From Bin80 sp965208025 (lineage in GTDB: Bacteria; Bacteroidota; Rhodothermia; Rhodothermales; Bin80), in the NCBI GenBank assembly GCA_965208025.1, contig OZ242302.1:2046001-2110000 (forward strand): a stretch of DNA of 64,000 nt, given 5' to 3'. Under the pieces are notes generated by a model. It saw only the letters and a list, made by a program, of their open reading frames with translations. It was not told the DNA's origin and did no database searches. Within the stretch, counting starts at the first letter, position 1. Each line of letters opens with the position of its first letter. Below, one piece after another: positions 1-11,400 of this stretch. A program made the position numbers and the translations under genes.

Positions 1-2903
1 CACTGTTGCATACGGGGCTCCGTGTGGGTCACAGGAACAAGGTAGCCCCCTGCCTCTGGAAGAGACGGTACACGGATTGCCTGATGGGCAGTTTCTGGGT
101 TTGCATGTAACCGACTCTCATAAAACTGTGTCGAAATATAACTGCAAAGCTTTGGATGCATCCGCCAAGTCTCACCGAGAAAGATGCCGCGATCTGGTTG
201 GACTAGTCTGGATTCTCCAAGCATCCACTCCAAACATGAAAGATTCGCCGGGGCTGGATGGCTTGCCTGAATTACTTGAGGTAGTTGGCATGGATCACCA
301 ATGAGTACAATATTTTTAGCGCACAGTGACATCCCTAGCAGATTGGCTAATGAGACCTGACCAGCTTCGTCCACAAAAAGATAATCAAATTGACCGGCCA
401 TTTCCCCGCGGCATAAGAGCCATGCCGTACCACCAACGATATCTGCATCAAAAAGAGCAGAATCACTATTGCTCGTCGTGACGTCTACTCCAGGGTAAGG
501 GACTCTACTAGATCGACTGGATTCCTTGTGTACGATGAATATGTTCTCGGAATACTCTCCCGCTTCAATTGCTTTTGCACATCCTATGAGTACGTTACGA
601 ATTGCCTCGTGACTATTTGACGACACGGCAATACGGCATCCCTGTTCAACGAGGGACAATATGGCACGAGAGGAAACATAGGTTTTCCCAGTACCCGGAG
701 GCCCTTGAACCGTGAGTAGCGTGGAGCGCATCCCCTTCACTGCCTGCTGCATTCGTTCAATCGTGGAGCTTTCGTCTTCTTCAAGAACCGTTGGATCTTC
801 CAGATTGGGAGGGTTCCGTTCCAGGAGATCATTTGATGCCGCAGGCGCACTCCCTGAACATATTTTGTCAATGATTTCTTGAATGGCGGTCTCAATGACC
901 GTAGTTGAGATGGGCATCGGAGGAAGAAGATCCAATTCATAATCGAGATGCTCCCTCAGTGCTTGCCCGACCTTCAGACTGACAATATTGGTTTTCGGAT
1001 CCAATTCGGTAATTTGGAACTGCTTGATCGACCCGTCTTCAATCTGTACACTGGCCGATTTTTCCGCGTTCATCTTTGTGAACTGGTCAGGAAATACATA
1101 CTCGCGTTCATACGATCTCTTGATCTGGTACTCTTCGCTGATTGCTTGAAGTCCGGCTAAGCAGTCCGTGTCTTCAATCATTTCCTCAAACGATTTTTTG
1201 GCCGCATCAAAAACCGCCCATGCTTGCGGTTTCTTTTCGCGATAATGGAAAAATCCAAGACTGACTAGAGCTCTCTTCATCTTTGGGGACAATGGAGATG
1301 CATCCACTGCAAATTTCAACTCATCATTCTCCATGGCTCGCTGAGCAGAGCCCACAGTATGAGGTTCACCCAGCTCCGCTGGCACCGAGTCCACCGCACC
1401 CGATCGTAACGAGAGAAGCCAATCACGCAATTTTTCGGTGGATTCACAGTCAATCTTGTTGTATTCTTCAAGCTCCATAAGATCTTCTGACGCCGTTGGA
1501 TCTCCAGCATCAAATTTGATTCGCCAATTTATGTAGGCGATGATAGAGCTGGCAGCTGTGGTGACACTCCCCGTTCGTTTATCCATATAGAAGGCTTCCA
1601 GGCTCTTGAGTGAGTAATTTTCCTCCGAGGCAAAAATTGCTCCATGTACTACTGCATAAAGATCCGTAAATCTCTTTTCTCGCTGCCATCCGTCAAGCAC
1701 TTCCTCACCAAAACTGTATTTGGTCGTTAAGCGGCGAAGAGCCGTGATTTCGTAGGGAGCATAGTGGTAGATGTGGGCATTCGGAAACTGCTTAATTTGA
1801 TCTTGGAAAAATTCAAACAGATCTTTCAAGGCCTGTTCTTCCTCCACATGATTATGTGCCCAGAGTGCTTTGAACTGCCCTTGATACCATGTTCCGTGTA
1901 AGTACTCCAGTCCCTCTTCCCCATTTTCCCGATAGTGAGGATTCCCTTCAATGTCATAGAATAGATCGCCTGGATCTGGATCAGGCAATAGATCAAACCC
2001 TTTCCCTGAAATATGCGGACGAAGCATAGTCGTTGGTGCGCCGCCATTCCGTCTTGCAGTTTGGAGTTGCGCCTGGACGCGAAGAGTTTGAAGTGTTTTC
2101 TGGGCCATCTTTGGAACCGAATCCGTATCGTTCAGCTCTGCGAGTTTTGTAATCGTATGGATCCCGGCATTCTCCAAACGCGCGACCTGTTGCCCTCGAA
2201 TTCCCGCGACAATATAGAGGCTATCCTCCCGATCCCATTGATCACTACATCTCACTCTCCATTTACAAAAATCACATTCAGAGCACCTTCTCGGGACTGT
2301 ATCCGCGGGACTCTCTACAAAATTCACCAAACGTTCTTGAAGCTGACGAACATAGTCTACACATTCTGCGAGCCTGTGGGTTGATCGATCTCCTCGACCA
2401 AGTTGGAGGTGCCCATACTCGGGCTGAAGCCCCTGAACCCCAGCCAATAGATCCGAATAGACAACCAACTGCATCAGATGCTTCGGATCGGGAGTACGCT
2501 TGAGCTTTGTGTCAACCACCTCATATGAGTAGGCGCCAAGGTTTGAGGGTGTCTCTATACGTTCAAGAAAATCTACATACCCCTGCCAATTATTGCCCCT
2601 GAGTGCACCCTGATACACGACATCCACGCCATCATGAAGTGCAGCAATCGTTTTTTCTACCGCTTCTGGACTTCGTTCAATTGACACAACCGTCTTACCA
2701 GCTTCCTGGAGCGAGATGAGATATTGACGCTCATGTTCATTCCCAAGCTCACTGAGCAACTTCGCATCTTCGGAGTCGGGAGTGGCTTCAAGGTCTTCTC
2801 CCCATGCCTGCTTCAGGTCTAAATGTGTTGCATGTTTACATGCAGAAAACTGTTGCAAGTCTGATGCGTACAGTTGAAGTGTGCCGTTTGAATCAATTGT
2901 CAT
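1..2903 (-). CDS. TM0106-type RecB-like nuclease fused to SF1 helicase (partial)
   Basis: The reading frame is open from an ATG at 2903 to the window edge, so about 967 N-terminal residues are visible and the C-terminus is missing. The first part resembles a RecB-like PD-(D/E)xK nuclease with a cysteine cluster (CSECDFCKWRVRC, about residues 206-218) typical of Fe-S binding. A ribonuclease H-like segment follows (DLFYDIEGNPHY, about residue 300). The last third is an SF1 helicase: Walker A GPPGTGKT at 734-741, then FVDEAGQ as Walker B, and a GDPCQLPQV motif III. This order matches the TM0106-family RecB-like nuclease/helicase proteins (RNase_H_2 plus AAA_11/AAA_12). The expected role is ATP-driven processing of nucleic acids in the cytoplasm; the substrate is unknown. 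It diverges from the sugar dehydrogenase gene across a 132-bp gap. Confidence 0.85.
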   Translation of the reverse strand, partial: MTIDSNGTLQLYASDLQQFSACKHATHLDLKQAWGEDLEATPDSEDAKLLSELGNEHERQYLISLQEAGKTVVSIERSPEAVEKTIAALHDGVDVVYQGALRGNNWQGYVDFLERIETPSNLGAYSYEVVDTKLKRTPDPKHLMQLVVYSDLLAGVQGLQPEYGHLQLGRGDRSTHRLAECVDYVRQLQERLVNFVESPADTVPRRCSECDFCKWRVRCSDQWDREDSLYIVAGIRGQQVARLENAGIHTITKLAELNDTDSVPKMAQKTLQTLRVQAQLQTARRNGGAPTTMLRPHISGKGFDLLPDPDPGDLFYDIEGNPHYRENGEEGLEYLHGTWYQGQFKALWAHNHVEEEQALKDLFEFFQDQIKQFPNAHIYHYAPYEITALRRLTTKYSFGEEVLDGWQREKRFTDLYAVVHGAIFASEENYSLKSLEAFYMDKRTGSVTTAASSIIAYINWRIKFDAGDPTASEDLMELEEYNKIDCESTEKLRDWLLSLRSGAVDSVPAELGEPHTVGSAQRAMENDELKFAVDASPLSPKMKRALVSLGFFHYREKKPQAWAVFDAAKKSFEEMIEDTDCLAGLQAISEEYQIKRSYEREYVFPDQFTKMNAEKSASVQIEDGSIKQFQITELDPKTNIVSLKVGQALREHLDYELDLLPPMPISTTVIETAIQEIIDKICSGSAPAASNDLLERNPPNLEDPTVLEEDESSTIERMQQAVKGMRSTLLTVQGPPGTGKTYVSSRAILSLVEQGCRIAVSSNSHEAIRNVLIGCAKAIEAGEYSENIFIVHKESSRSSRVPYPGVDVTTSNSDSALFDADIVGGTAWLLCRGEMAGQFDYLFVDEAGQVSLANLLGMSLCAKNIVLIGDPCQLPQVIQASHPAPANLSCLEWMLGESRLVQPDRGIFLGETWRMHPKLCSYISTQFYESRLHANPETAHQAIRVPSLPEAGGYLVPVTHTEPRMQQ

Positions 2904-3035
2904 GAATTTGGGTTACTGCTTTCTGCGTAAAGTTAGCAATGGCATACCAATTTACATCTTTCGCGTATACTGATCTGAACGGATCGCATACAAAATTTTA
3001 ATTCACTACGTCCTCTCACAATCTACACCTCTCCG

Positions 3036-4172
3036 ATGCGCCGGATTTTACTCACTGTGATCACCGTCCTATTCCTTGTAGCAACTACACATGTTTACTG
3101 GTCAGATGACCACCTTCCTATAGAAAAAATCAGCTTACCAGAAGGTTTCACGATTGAAGTCTATGCAGATAGTGTTCCAAATGCACGGCAAATGGCCTTA
3201 TCTCCAAATGGTATACTATACGTTGGTTCTCGTCAACACGGGACTGTTCATGCAGTTGTGGACTCTGATGGAGATATGCATGGAGAGGAACTTATCCTGA
3301 TTGCCGAGGAACTGGAATTACCAACCGGGTTGGCCTATCATGATGGATCACTGTATGTTGCTGCCGTCAGTCGTATTCTTCGATACGATGAAATTGATTC
3401 TAATCTTCTCAGTCCACCAGAGCCCGTCGTTGTTGTTGATGACCTTCCGACCGAACGTCATCATGGATGGAAGTTTATTGCATTTGGTCCGGATGGAAAA
3501 CTATATGTACCTGTGGGTGCACCCTGTAATGTTTGCGAGGAACCTGATCCTTTCGCAACCGTGATGCGCATGAATGCAGATGGATCTGACCAAGAGGTCT
3601 ATGCACATGGAATCCGTAACTCTGTAGGTTTTGACTGGCACCCCGTGACGGGTGAGTTATGGATTACGGATAATGGGAGTGATAATATAAACCCTGACCC
3701 TGCCATCACCGATGACTTACCTTCTTGTGAGCTGAATCATGCCCCAAGGCCGGGAATGCATTTTGGATATCCCTACTATCACCAGGGTGATACACCAGAC
3801 CCGGAATTTGGAGAGGGACGCTCGGCGGAGGAGTTCACTCCGCCTACCATTCTACTGGGCCCCCATGTTGCTCCTCTGGGGATTGATTTCTACACGGGTT
3901 CAATGTTTCCCGAAGTGTATGTGAATCACGCATTCATTGCTGAACACGGATCATGGAATCGCAGAGAGAAAATTGGATATCGCATCAAGCTGGTCCATTT
4001 TGACGAAGCTGGAATGGCAGTAGACCAAGAGGTTTTTGCGGAGGGATGGTTGGACGGAGAGGACTACTGGGGACGCCCTGTTGATGTTGAAACTCTCTCC
4101 GATGGATCTATTCTCATCAGTGATGATTATGCCAATGTGATCTACCGCATTACATACTCTGACCAAGGGTAA
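3036..4172 (+). CDS. Exported PQQ-dependent sugar dehydrogenase family protein
   Basis: The 378-residue product starts with a hydrophobic export signal (about residues 3-21) and then forms a six-bladed beta-propeller of the glucose/sorbosone dehydrogenase type. Family signatures are the opening LPEGFTIEVYAD, the central ITDNGSDNI, and AEHGSWNR near residue 305, which is characteristic of the sorbosone-dehydrogenase branch. Members oxidise aldoses or similar polyols in the periplasm using PQQ; the substrate here cannot be read from sequence. No cytochrome domain is attached, so electrons would need a separate acceptor. It stands alone, divergent from the helicase gene and 167 bp before the methyltransferase gene. 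Confidence 0.85.
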   Translation: MRRILLTVITVLFLVATTHVYWSDDHLPIEKISLPEGFTIEVYADSVPNARQMALSPNGILYVGSRQHGTVHAVVDSDGDMHGEELILIAEELELPTGLAYHDGSLYVAAVSRILRYDEIDSNLLSPPEPVVVVDDLPTERHHGWKFIAFGPDGKLYVPVGAPCNVCEEPDPFATVMRMNADGSDQEVYAHGIRNSVGFDWHPVTGELWITDNGSDNINPDPAITDDLPSCELNHAPRPGMHFGYPYYHQGDTPDPEFGEGRSAEEFTPPTILLGPHVAPLGIDFYTGSMFPEVYVNHAFIAEHGSWNRREKIGYRIKLVHFDEAGMAVDQEVFAEGWLDGEDYWGRPVDVETLSDGSILISDDYANVIYRITYSDQG

Positions 4173-4339
4173 GTCTACCATTGGGATTCACCTCTCAATT
4201 TTTCTTGTCTACCAACTTGCTTTCTAACAACAACCACCACGCCATTGGAGTATAGTTCACATCAGCTAGGCTCTGTTCTATTTGCCTTTATGGAATATTA
4301 CACAGAACTCCTGCTTCCACTTTATGGTGATTAAGTTGC

Positions 4340-5281
4340 ATGTCGCGTCCTGCTTCAAGAAATAGAACTTTGACGTGTAGCCTGGATGAACTTGATGAAC
4401 TGGCGCAGACGATCGTTCAAATTGATCATCCTGTCTCTCTGGAAGATATCAATCGCCAGCTGATCCATGGAGATTTCTTTGAAGTCGCTCCTCACCTCCC
4501 CACTCAATTTATTGATTTGTTAATCCTTGATCCACCCTACAATCTGAATAAAAATTTCAACGGAACGAATTTTCGGAAACTAGATGGTGACCAATATAGA
4601 GTGTGGTTTCAAAGAGTAATCAGATTACTCGTCCCAATGATGAAAGCCAACGCAACCGCCTATGTGTGCTCTGATTGGAAGACATCTACTCTCATTTTTT
4701 CAGTTTTAGAAGAATCGTTCTTTGTACAGAACCGAATTACCTGGGAACGAGAAAAGGGGCGAGGAGCGAAACGAAACTGGAAAAATAATACAGAGGATAT
4801 CTGGTTCTGTACCCGTTCCAAAAACTACCACTTTGATGTAGTCATGGTGAAGCTGAAGCGTAAGGTACTGGCTCCGTATCGTGCAGATGGTGAACCAAAA
4901 GATTGGAGTGAGGGAAAGAGTGGCAATTTTCGCTTAACGCATCCATCCAATATTTGGACTGATCTGACTGTACCCTTCTGGTCTATGCCAGAAAATACTT
5001 CACATCCCACTCAAAAACCTGAAAAATTGCTTGCGAAGTTGATCCTTGCAAGTTCCAGAAAAGACGACATGGTATTTGATCCGTTTCTGGGAAGCGGAAC
5101 CTCTGCGGTTGTGGCTGAAAAGCTGGGCAGAAAATGGTGTGGAATTGACATCAATTCAGAATATCTCTGTTGGGCAAGAAAACGCATTTCTGCTGCACAG
5201 CATGATCATACCATCCAGGGGTATCGTGATGGTGTTTTTTGGGAAAGAAATTCTGCACCCCCTCCCCCGGAATATAATTGA
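4340..5281 (+). CDS. Orphan site-specific DNA methyltransferase (beta-class)
   Basis: The 313-residue protein carries the catalytic motif IV DPPYN near residue 64 and the S-adenosylmethionine-binding motif I FDPFLGSGTSAVV near residue 250. The order, motif IV before motif I, defines the beta class of N6-adenine/N4-cytosine methyltransferases. HPTQKP just before motif I is a further family hallmark. No restriction gene lies beside it, so it is probably an orphan methylase acting in regulation or protection; the recognition site is unknown. The start at 4340 has only a weak ribosome-binding site, so a slightly later start is possible. It converges on the giant fibronectin-repeat gene and a hairpin lies between the two. 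Confidence 0.88.
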   Translation: MSRPASRNRTLTCSLDELDELAQTIVQIDHPVSLEDINRQLIHGDFFEVAPHLPTQFIDLLILDPPYNLNKNFNGTNFRKLDGDQYRVWFQRVIRLLVPMMKANATAYVCSDWKTSTLIFSVLEESFFVQNRITWEREKGRGAKRNWKNNTEDIWFCTRSKNYHFDVVMVKLKRKVLAPYRADGEPKDWSEGKSGNFRLTHPSNIWTDLTVPFWSMPENTSHPTQKPEKLLAKLILASSRKDDMVFDPFLGSGTSAVVAEKLGRKWCGIDINSEYLCWARKRISAAQHDHTIQGYRDGVFWERNSAPPPPEYN

Positions 5282-5386
5282 ATCACTGTATGAAGATGCC
5301 TCTCAGCCACACCTCTTCCCGTAATGAAGTTTATTCCACCATGAGGTTCACGAATGGCTTGCGGACTAAGATCAAAACTTATTTTA

Positions 5387-5399
5387 GGGAATTATATAC
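5387..5399 (+). repeat. Solo copy of IS1595-type terminal core
   Basis: The 13-bp GGGAATTATATAC is identical to the outermost 13 bp of the terminal repeats of the IS1595-family transposon at 13654-16188. No transposon body follows. It may be a relic end left by deletion, or a chance match in AT-rich DNA. Confidence 0.4.
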
Positions 5400-5420
5400 C
5401 CAAGTATCCCAAACATAGGT

Positions 5421-5457
5421 ATTGGGGGTGCACGGTTTGATCTTGTGCACCCCCAAT
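5421..5457. terminator. Bidirectional hairpin between convergent genes
   Basis: A perfect 13-bp inverted repeat (ATTGGGGGTGCAC with its complement) brackets an 11-nt loop. It sits 139 bp after the methyltransferase stop and 13 bp beyond the stop of the convergent giant gene. The stem is strong and GC-rich, but there is no clear T-run on either side. It most likely ends transcription or stabilises the 3' ends of both genes. Confidence 0.65.
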
Positions 5458-5470
5458 GGGCTAACTTGAT

Positions 5471-8400
5471 TTACTTCACGAGGGTCATCCGTCCTTTGGC
5501 AAGTTGGATACCTGCATCCAGACTGGCAACGACACGATAAATATAGACTCCCGATGGCAGGTTGGGAACCGCAAGCATCAACGATCTGGACGGACCCGCG
5601 GAGACACCAACGAATTCTTCCATATGAACTCTCTGTCCCAGCAGATTGAATACCTCAACCGACAGGTCTGCCGCCGTTGGCAAATCCATCAGGATACTCG
5701 TTGATGGATTGAATGGATTCGGATAATTCCCTATCAGTGCAAATTCTGTCACCGTGTGATCTGCTTCAGCAGACGTTGTCCCCAATACCTCAATCATAAA
5801 GTTCGTACTGACGGCTGTTCCAGCATTGTCAGTTGCAGTAAATGTATAGGTTATTGAAGCAGAGGGCTCCTGAGGCGTACCCGAGATGTGTGGACCCGAC
5901 GCATCAAACACCAGTCCAGAGGGCAACTCTGGAGTCAGAGTATACATGTATGGCGACTGCCCACCCGAGGCTTTGGGCAAATTCAGTTGCTCAATCGGCT
6001 CGGACACGGTGTAGGTCTGATCTTGTACGGTACCCGTCAGTGTGAATGCGTCTTGGCAATTCGCACCCATCACCTCGGAGACGTTTTGTAGCCAATTCTG
6101 GAACTCATCATAGATCGGTGCACAGAGTGACTGCCCATCAAAATGGAGAATGTCAAGACTCTCCAAGTTCGTTATCTCCCCAGGGAGTGTACCTTCCAGA
6201 TTGTTCTCATCTATTCTCAACTCAATGAGTCCTGTCAAGTCTCCCACAGTTTCCGGTAGCGTACCGAGCATCCCAACACCGCTAAGATTCAGTTCCGTTA
6301 CACGCCCACGAAAGACCTCTACCCCATTCCACGCATTCAACTCTTGAATTTGTGGCAGTTCTGAATCTGCAATTGACCAGTTTTCCTGTGCAGTCCACTG
6401 CGTTCCTTCCGTCTCTTCGTAAATATTTTTCAGTGCTTGCCAATCTTTCTCCAGATCAGCCGACGGAGTCGTGATAGCGGAGAGAGTTGCATAGGGCCCC
6501 GTACCGATCTCATTCGTTGCAGCAACCTCTACTTCATACATTGTTCCAGGGAGGAGTTCATTCAAAGTCGCTTCGTTGGAGGCAATGTTGTTTTCCATCC
6601 ATTCGCTCGGCTGGAACCCTTCCAACTGCCGGTTCTCATCGGACTCTCGGTAGCGTACTTCGTATCGCAGAATCTCAACGCCCCCATCCCGTTCGGGAGA
6701 TTGCCAACTTAATTCAAGTTCGGAATCTGAAGTAGATTGAATAAAGAAGTCTAATGGGGCAGATGGAGTGGTTGCACTCTGTGTAGCCGCAGCTCCAGCA
6801 TAGACCGTCTCCGTATTCTCCACCAAATGAAGGAGTTCAACGTCATAGACAATGTCGGGCGAAAGGTCATAAATTCGTGCATAGCCCTCATCCGTCAGGT
6901 TGGGAACCTGTTCCCACTTGGAAGCGGATAATTCCTTGTAGTATAATTCATATACATCGGTAGAAGCGGTGCTAGAACCCTGTAGGGCTTTTCCTGGGCC
7001 AGATGTTGAGGTAACCCAGAACACATCCAGCTCGGTTGTACTTTGTCCACAGACCGTTAAGGTTAACGGTGCATTCGGTTGAGCAGAGGCCTGCGTTGAG
7101 GCAAATCCAGTGGCGTACGCTCCTGTGCCCGCACGATTCACTGCGGCAACCCGAACCTCGTACAGCGTGGATGCACTCAGTTCACGGATGGTCTCTTGCA
7201 GACCAGTTTCCTCACGGGGCCATGTAGTCCAATCATTCGTACCAGTTTTATAGCCTATCTCGTAGCTCGTAATTGGAGCGCCTCCATTGTCAAAGGGGAC
7301 ATCCCAAGACAGGCGGAGCGCATCGTCTGAACTCCCACATACAACCAGATTTTCGGGAATACTCGGAAGATTCGCTTGGGTTGTAGCAGATTCCTGAACA
7401 AACGCGCCATGCTCTGCCTCAAGCAGTCCAGCAACACGAACCTGATACGTCGTCCCGACCAGTAGATCCGTGATCGTCGCCTCGGTGGAGAGTCCTGTAT
7501 GAGCAATCTGCTGCCAAGTCCCTGAACTTTCGTCTCCACGATACTCCACTCGATAGCCGATCACGTCAGGCCCCGAGGTGGGGGCAGTCCATGTCGCTTG
7601 AATACTCGTGGTAGACAGGACCGTCAACGTTAACGAAGACGGAGCGTCTGGCAACCCCGTTTCATCCATCGTTTGCCCCGTGCTCTGTACAAATGATCCC
7701 GTAAAGTCTGCATTGACCGCCGCAACCCGAACATCATAACTCGTTCCTGAAACAAGATTTTGAATGAGCATCGTGGTACTCTCCGAACTCTCTTCTTCCC
7801 AGTCCCCAGGTTGCCTTCCTGTCAGGGTTTCATCTTCGTCCGACACGCGATAGTCAATCTGGTACCGAAGGATTGGGATCCCTCCCGCGTCAACTGGAAC
7901 TGTCCAGGATACTTCCAGATCTGTCGTAGAGGTGCCCGTAACAATCAGAGCACGCGGAGGAGAGGGAGCGGTCGCAGACTCGGTCGTCACTGTACCCGAT
8001 TCAAATTCACCTGCCCCCAAAGCATTCACCGCGGCAATGCGCACCTGATACTCCGTTCCTGCCATGAGATTAGTCAGAATCACTTCCTTAGTTTCCGCAC
8101 GGCGAGTAAGAGTCATCGGATCCGAATCCGCAGGCGCATTGGTTGGGACATATTCAATCGTATATGACCGCAAAGCCAGCCCGCCTGTTTCCGTTGGTTT
8201 TGTCCAAGTGACGCGAACTTCAGTCGGGGATAGAGAGGCGATGACCACATCCAACGGAGTTCCAGGAGTAGAAGTCTCCGCAACGGTGGTCGCCGTATCA
8301 ATCTCCGTATACTCCCCCTGTCCGGCAGAATTCTCCGCCGCCACGCGCACATCATAAGACATGTTGGATAGCAGGTCGGTAATTTCTAGTGTGGTTTCAG

Positions 8401-11400
8401 TGGTTGAGAGTTCCTTCCAGTCCCCAGCGGGCTCCGCACCCTCTCCATCAGGATCGGACGTCCGATACGCTACAATATAGGACAGTGAACCCCCTGAATT
8501 ATTTTGATCTGGTGCTGACCATGTGACCAAAATCCTTGATGGCGAAGTTGCACGCACCGACAGATCAAGGGGCGGGTTCGGAATGGCAATACTCGTGGTT
8601 GCCGATGCAACGGCGTAGGGACCGATCCCTGCCGAATTAATGGCCGCCACTTGGACATCATAGGACGTTCCACCAGTGAGCCCTTCAATGGAAGCACTGG
8701 TCTCGATCCCAGTTTGTTCTACGGCGATCCATGGACCTGCTTCTTCGCTGTCCGTCGCCGAAGTCCGATATTGAATACTGTACCCTGTAATCTCAGACCC
8801 ACTTGTTTCAGTGGGAGGTGACCAGATCACCGACAGTTCATTTGGGGAAATGATGGTGATTGCAAGATCCAATGGTACAGAGGTAACGCCGATCGTCAGC
8901 GTCGTGAATGTCTGCGATGCAAAAGGACCTTCCCCCACAGAGTTGACCGCAGCAACTTGCACATTGTAGACCGTTTCCGCGACTAAATCCGTCAACGTGG
9001 CATTGGTCGTCGTGTGGTCACTGAATTCCCAATCTCCCGGAGCAGTACCCGGTCCTGAACCATCGGCATCTGCCAAGCGGTAGCCAACCCGGTACCCCGT
9101 CACAGCGGATCCCCCGTTCTCATCGGATGAGAATTCCGTCCAAGCCAACTCTGCCCCGGTATGAGAAATAGATGAAACTTCAAATCCATCCGGTGGACTC
9201 GTTGGCACCGTGGCCTGATTCGTGACACCGACCGTATTGGAGGAGTACTCTCCATCTCCAATACTGTTGTTTGCGGCAATCTGAACATCATACGATGTAC
9301 CAGCACTCAGTTGCGTGAGCGTATGTTGTAGACTCGCTGCACTCTCAATCTCAATCACGGGTTCCCAATCCCCAGGCTGCACCCCCGGTGTAGTGACATC
9401 GCTATCCGTCAAACGATAACGAAGTTTGTACAGCAGGATCGGCTGGCCGCCAGTAATCTCGGGGGCTTCCCAAGAAACGGTCAGTTCCGTAGGCGAAGGG
9501 GAGGTAATCTGAAGGCTCGTCGGGATCCCAGGAGCAGAGGATGTGGTCGTTACAGTTTGCGATACGAATCCACCAGAACCGACGACATTGCGTGCTGCAA
9601 CCCTCACATCGTAGGAGGTACCAGCCAAGAGATGCGTAATGGTGGCCGTTGTACCCGAGGATGTGGCATCGGACCAAGCAGTGGTCGCAGGAGCATCCGT
9701 AAGCCGGTACTCAACCAAATAACCTGAGATTGGGCTTCCGCCGATCTGTGCGGGAGCCTCCCAGGAAACCGATAAGGAGTTGGGGCCGGTCACTTGAACC
9801 TCCAAGTTTTGAGGTGCAGAGGGTACATTGGCATTCGAGGTGGTCGCATCCAGTGTACCTTCCTCACCCGTGCCAGCACTGTTGACCGCGGATACACCGA
9901 CGACATAGGGAGTGCCAGCAAGGAGCCCCGTCATCTCGGCTGAGTTCCCTGCAGGCGTGACAGAAGTCCAATCTTGCGAAGTCTCCACGCGATACCGGAC
10001 CTCATGCCCGGTGATGGGCGAACCTCCATCGGAGGAAGGGGCACTCCATGCAACCGTTAACGCGTTTTGCCCTTGGGCAGTGACACGAATATTTCGAGGG
10101 GCAGTGGGCGCAATCGCTGGATTCGTACTTTGCGTGGTTCGCGCGTAGCGGCCCGTCCCGACCGTGTTAATTGCGGCAACTTCCAATTCGTAGGAGGTCC
10201 CACCAGATAGACCTGTAATTGAGGTTGACGTTGTAGTGATGAGCTGGTCAATCCGTACCGGTGGAGTGGTGCTGCCGCTCGGACGATAACGGACATTATA
10301 GCCCAGGACTGTAGCTCCGCCATCATCCTCAGGTGCTTGCCAACTGATGCGGATCTCCGTCGGAGATGTAGCACTGGCCGTGAGCGACCGAGGAACGGTA
10401 GGCTCAACCGCCGGGCCAGTCGTTCCTGTAAGCGTGGCAGCTGTTCCCTCTCCCTTTTCATTGGTAGCCTGGATGCTGATGTCATAGGTGGTCGCAGGTA
10501 ACAGGGAACCGAGCACAACGGTGGTCCCCGTCACTTCCTGCGTCTCATAGGTGCTGGATGTGGTCAGTTTATGATCAACTTTATACCCTGTAATCGTACC
10601 ACCGCCATCACTTTGAGGAGCACTCCATTCCAGCGTGAGCGAAGAGTGGGTCGGGGCAGAGACGGTTACACCTGTGGGAGCCGAAGCGAGCACAATCGGA
10701 TTGGTGGCTACTTCGGAAGAGGTAGCAGGATCCCCTGTACCCGCAAGATTCATTGCCGTAACCTGAACCTCGTAGGCCGTCTCCACCTCCAAGCCCGTAA
10801 TTGTGTGGATGAGCACAGGACCGACCGCGTTCGGCATGCTCCAATCCGCAGGCGGGTTTTCCACCTTACGGTAACGCACCTCGTACCCCGTAATGGGCGC
10901 ACCGCCATTCTCTGAGGGTGCATCCCATGAAACATCTAGTTCGGTTTGCGAGACCGCAGAAACCACCAAATTCTGGGGAACACTTGGAAGTGCGGCATCC
11001 GTACGACCAGAACCCATTGCAGGATCGCTGGCACCGACATCATTTACAGCAGCTACTCGGAGGTCATACAAAACATATGGCTCCAAATTGGAGAGTATGA
11101 TTGTCTCCACGGTTCCAGGGTCGGGGGCATCAATCCAAGCCCCCGCACTCTGCCCGCCATCTGCCGTACGCCGATACTCTACAGTATAACCTGAAAGATC
11201 TGAACCGTTCGTCTCCGCCGGGGCAATCCATGTGACCGTCAAAGAGGAGGTGGTCGTAGCTGTAACCGTCACTTCCGTAGGTGAATCGGGAGCTGCCTGA
11301 GGGGCTCCCGATGCCTGAGCTGGAGCACCATCACCAATAGCGTTTTTTGCGAGAACCTCTATATCGTACATCGTACCCGCGGTCAGAGAGGAGATCGTCG

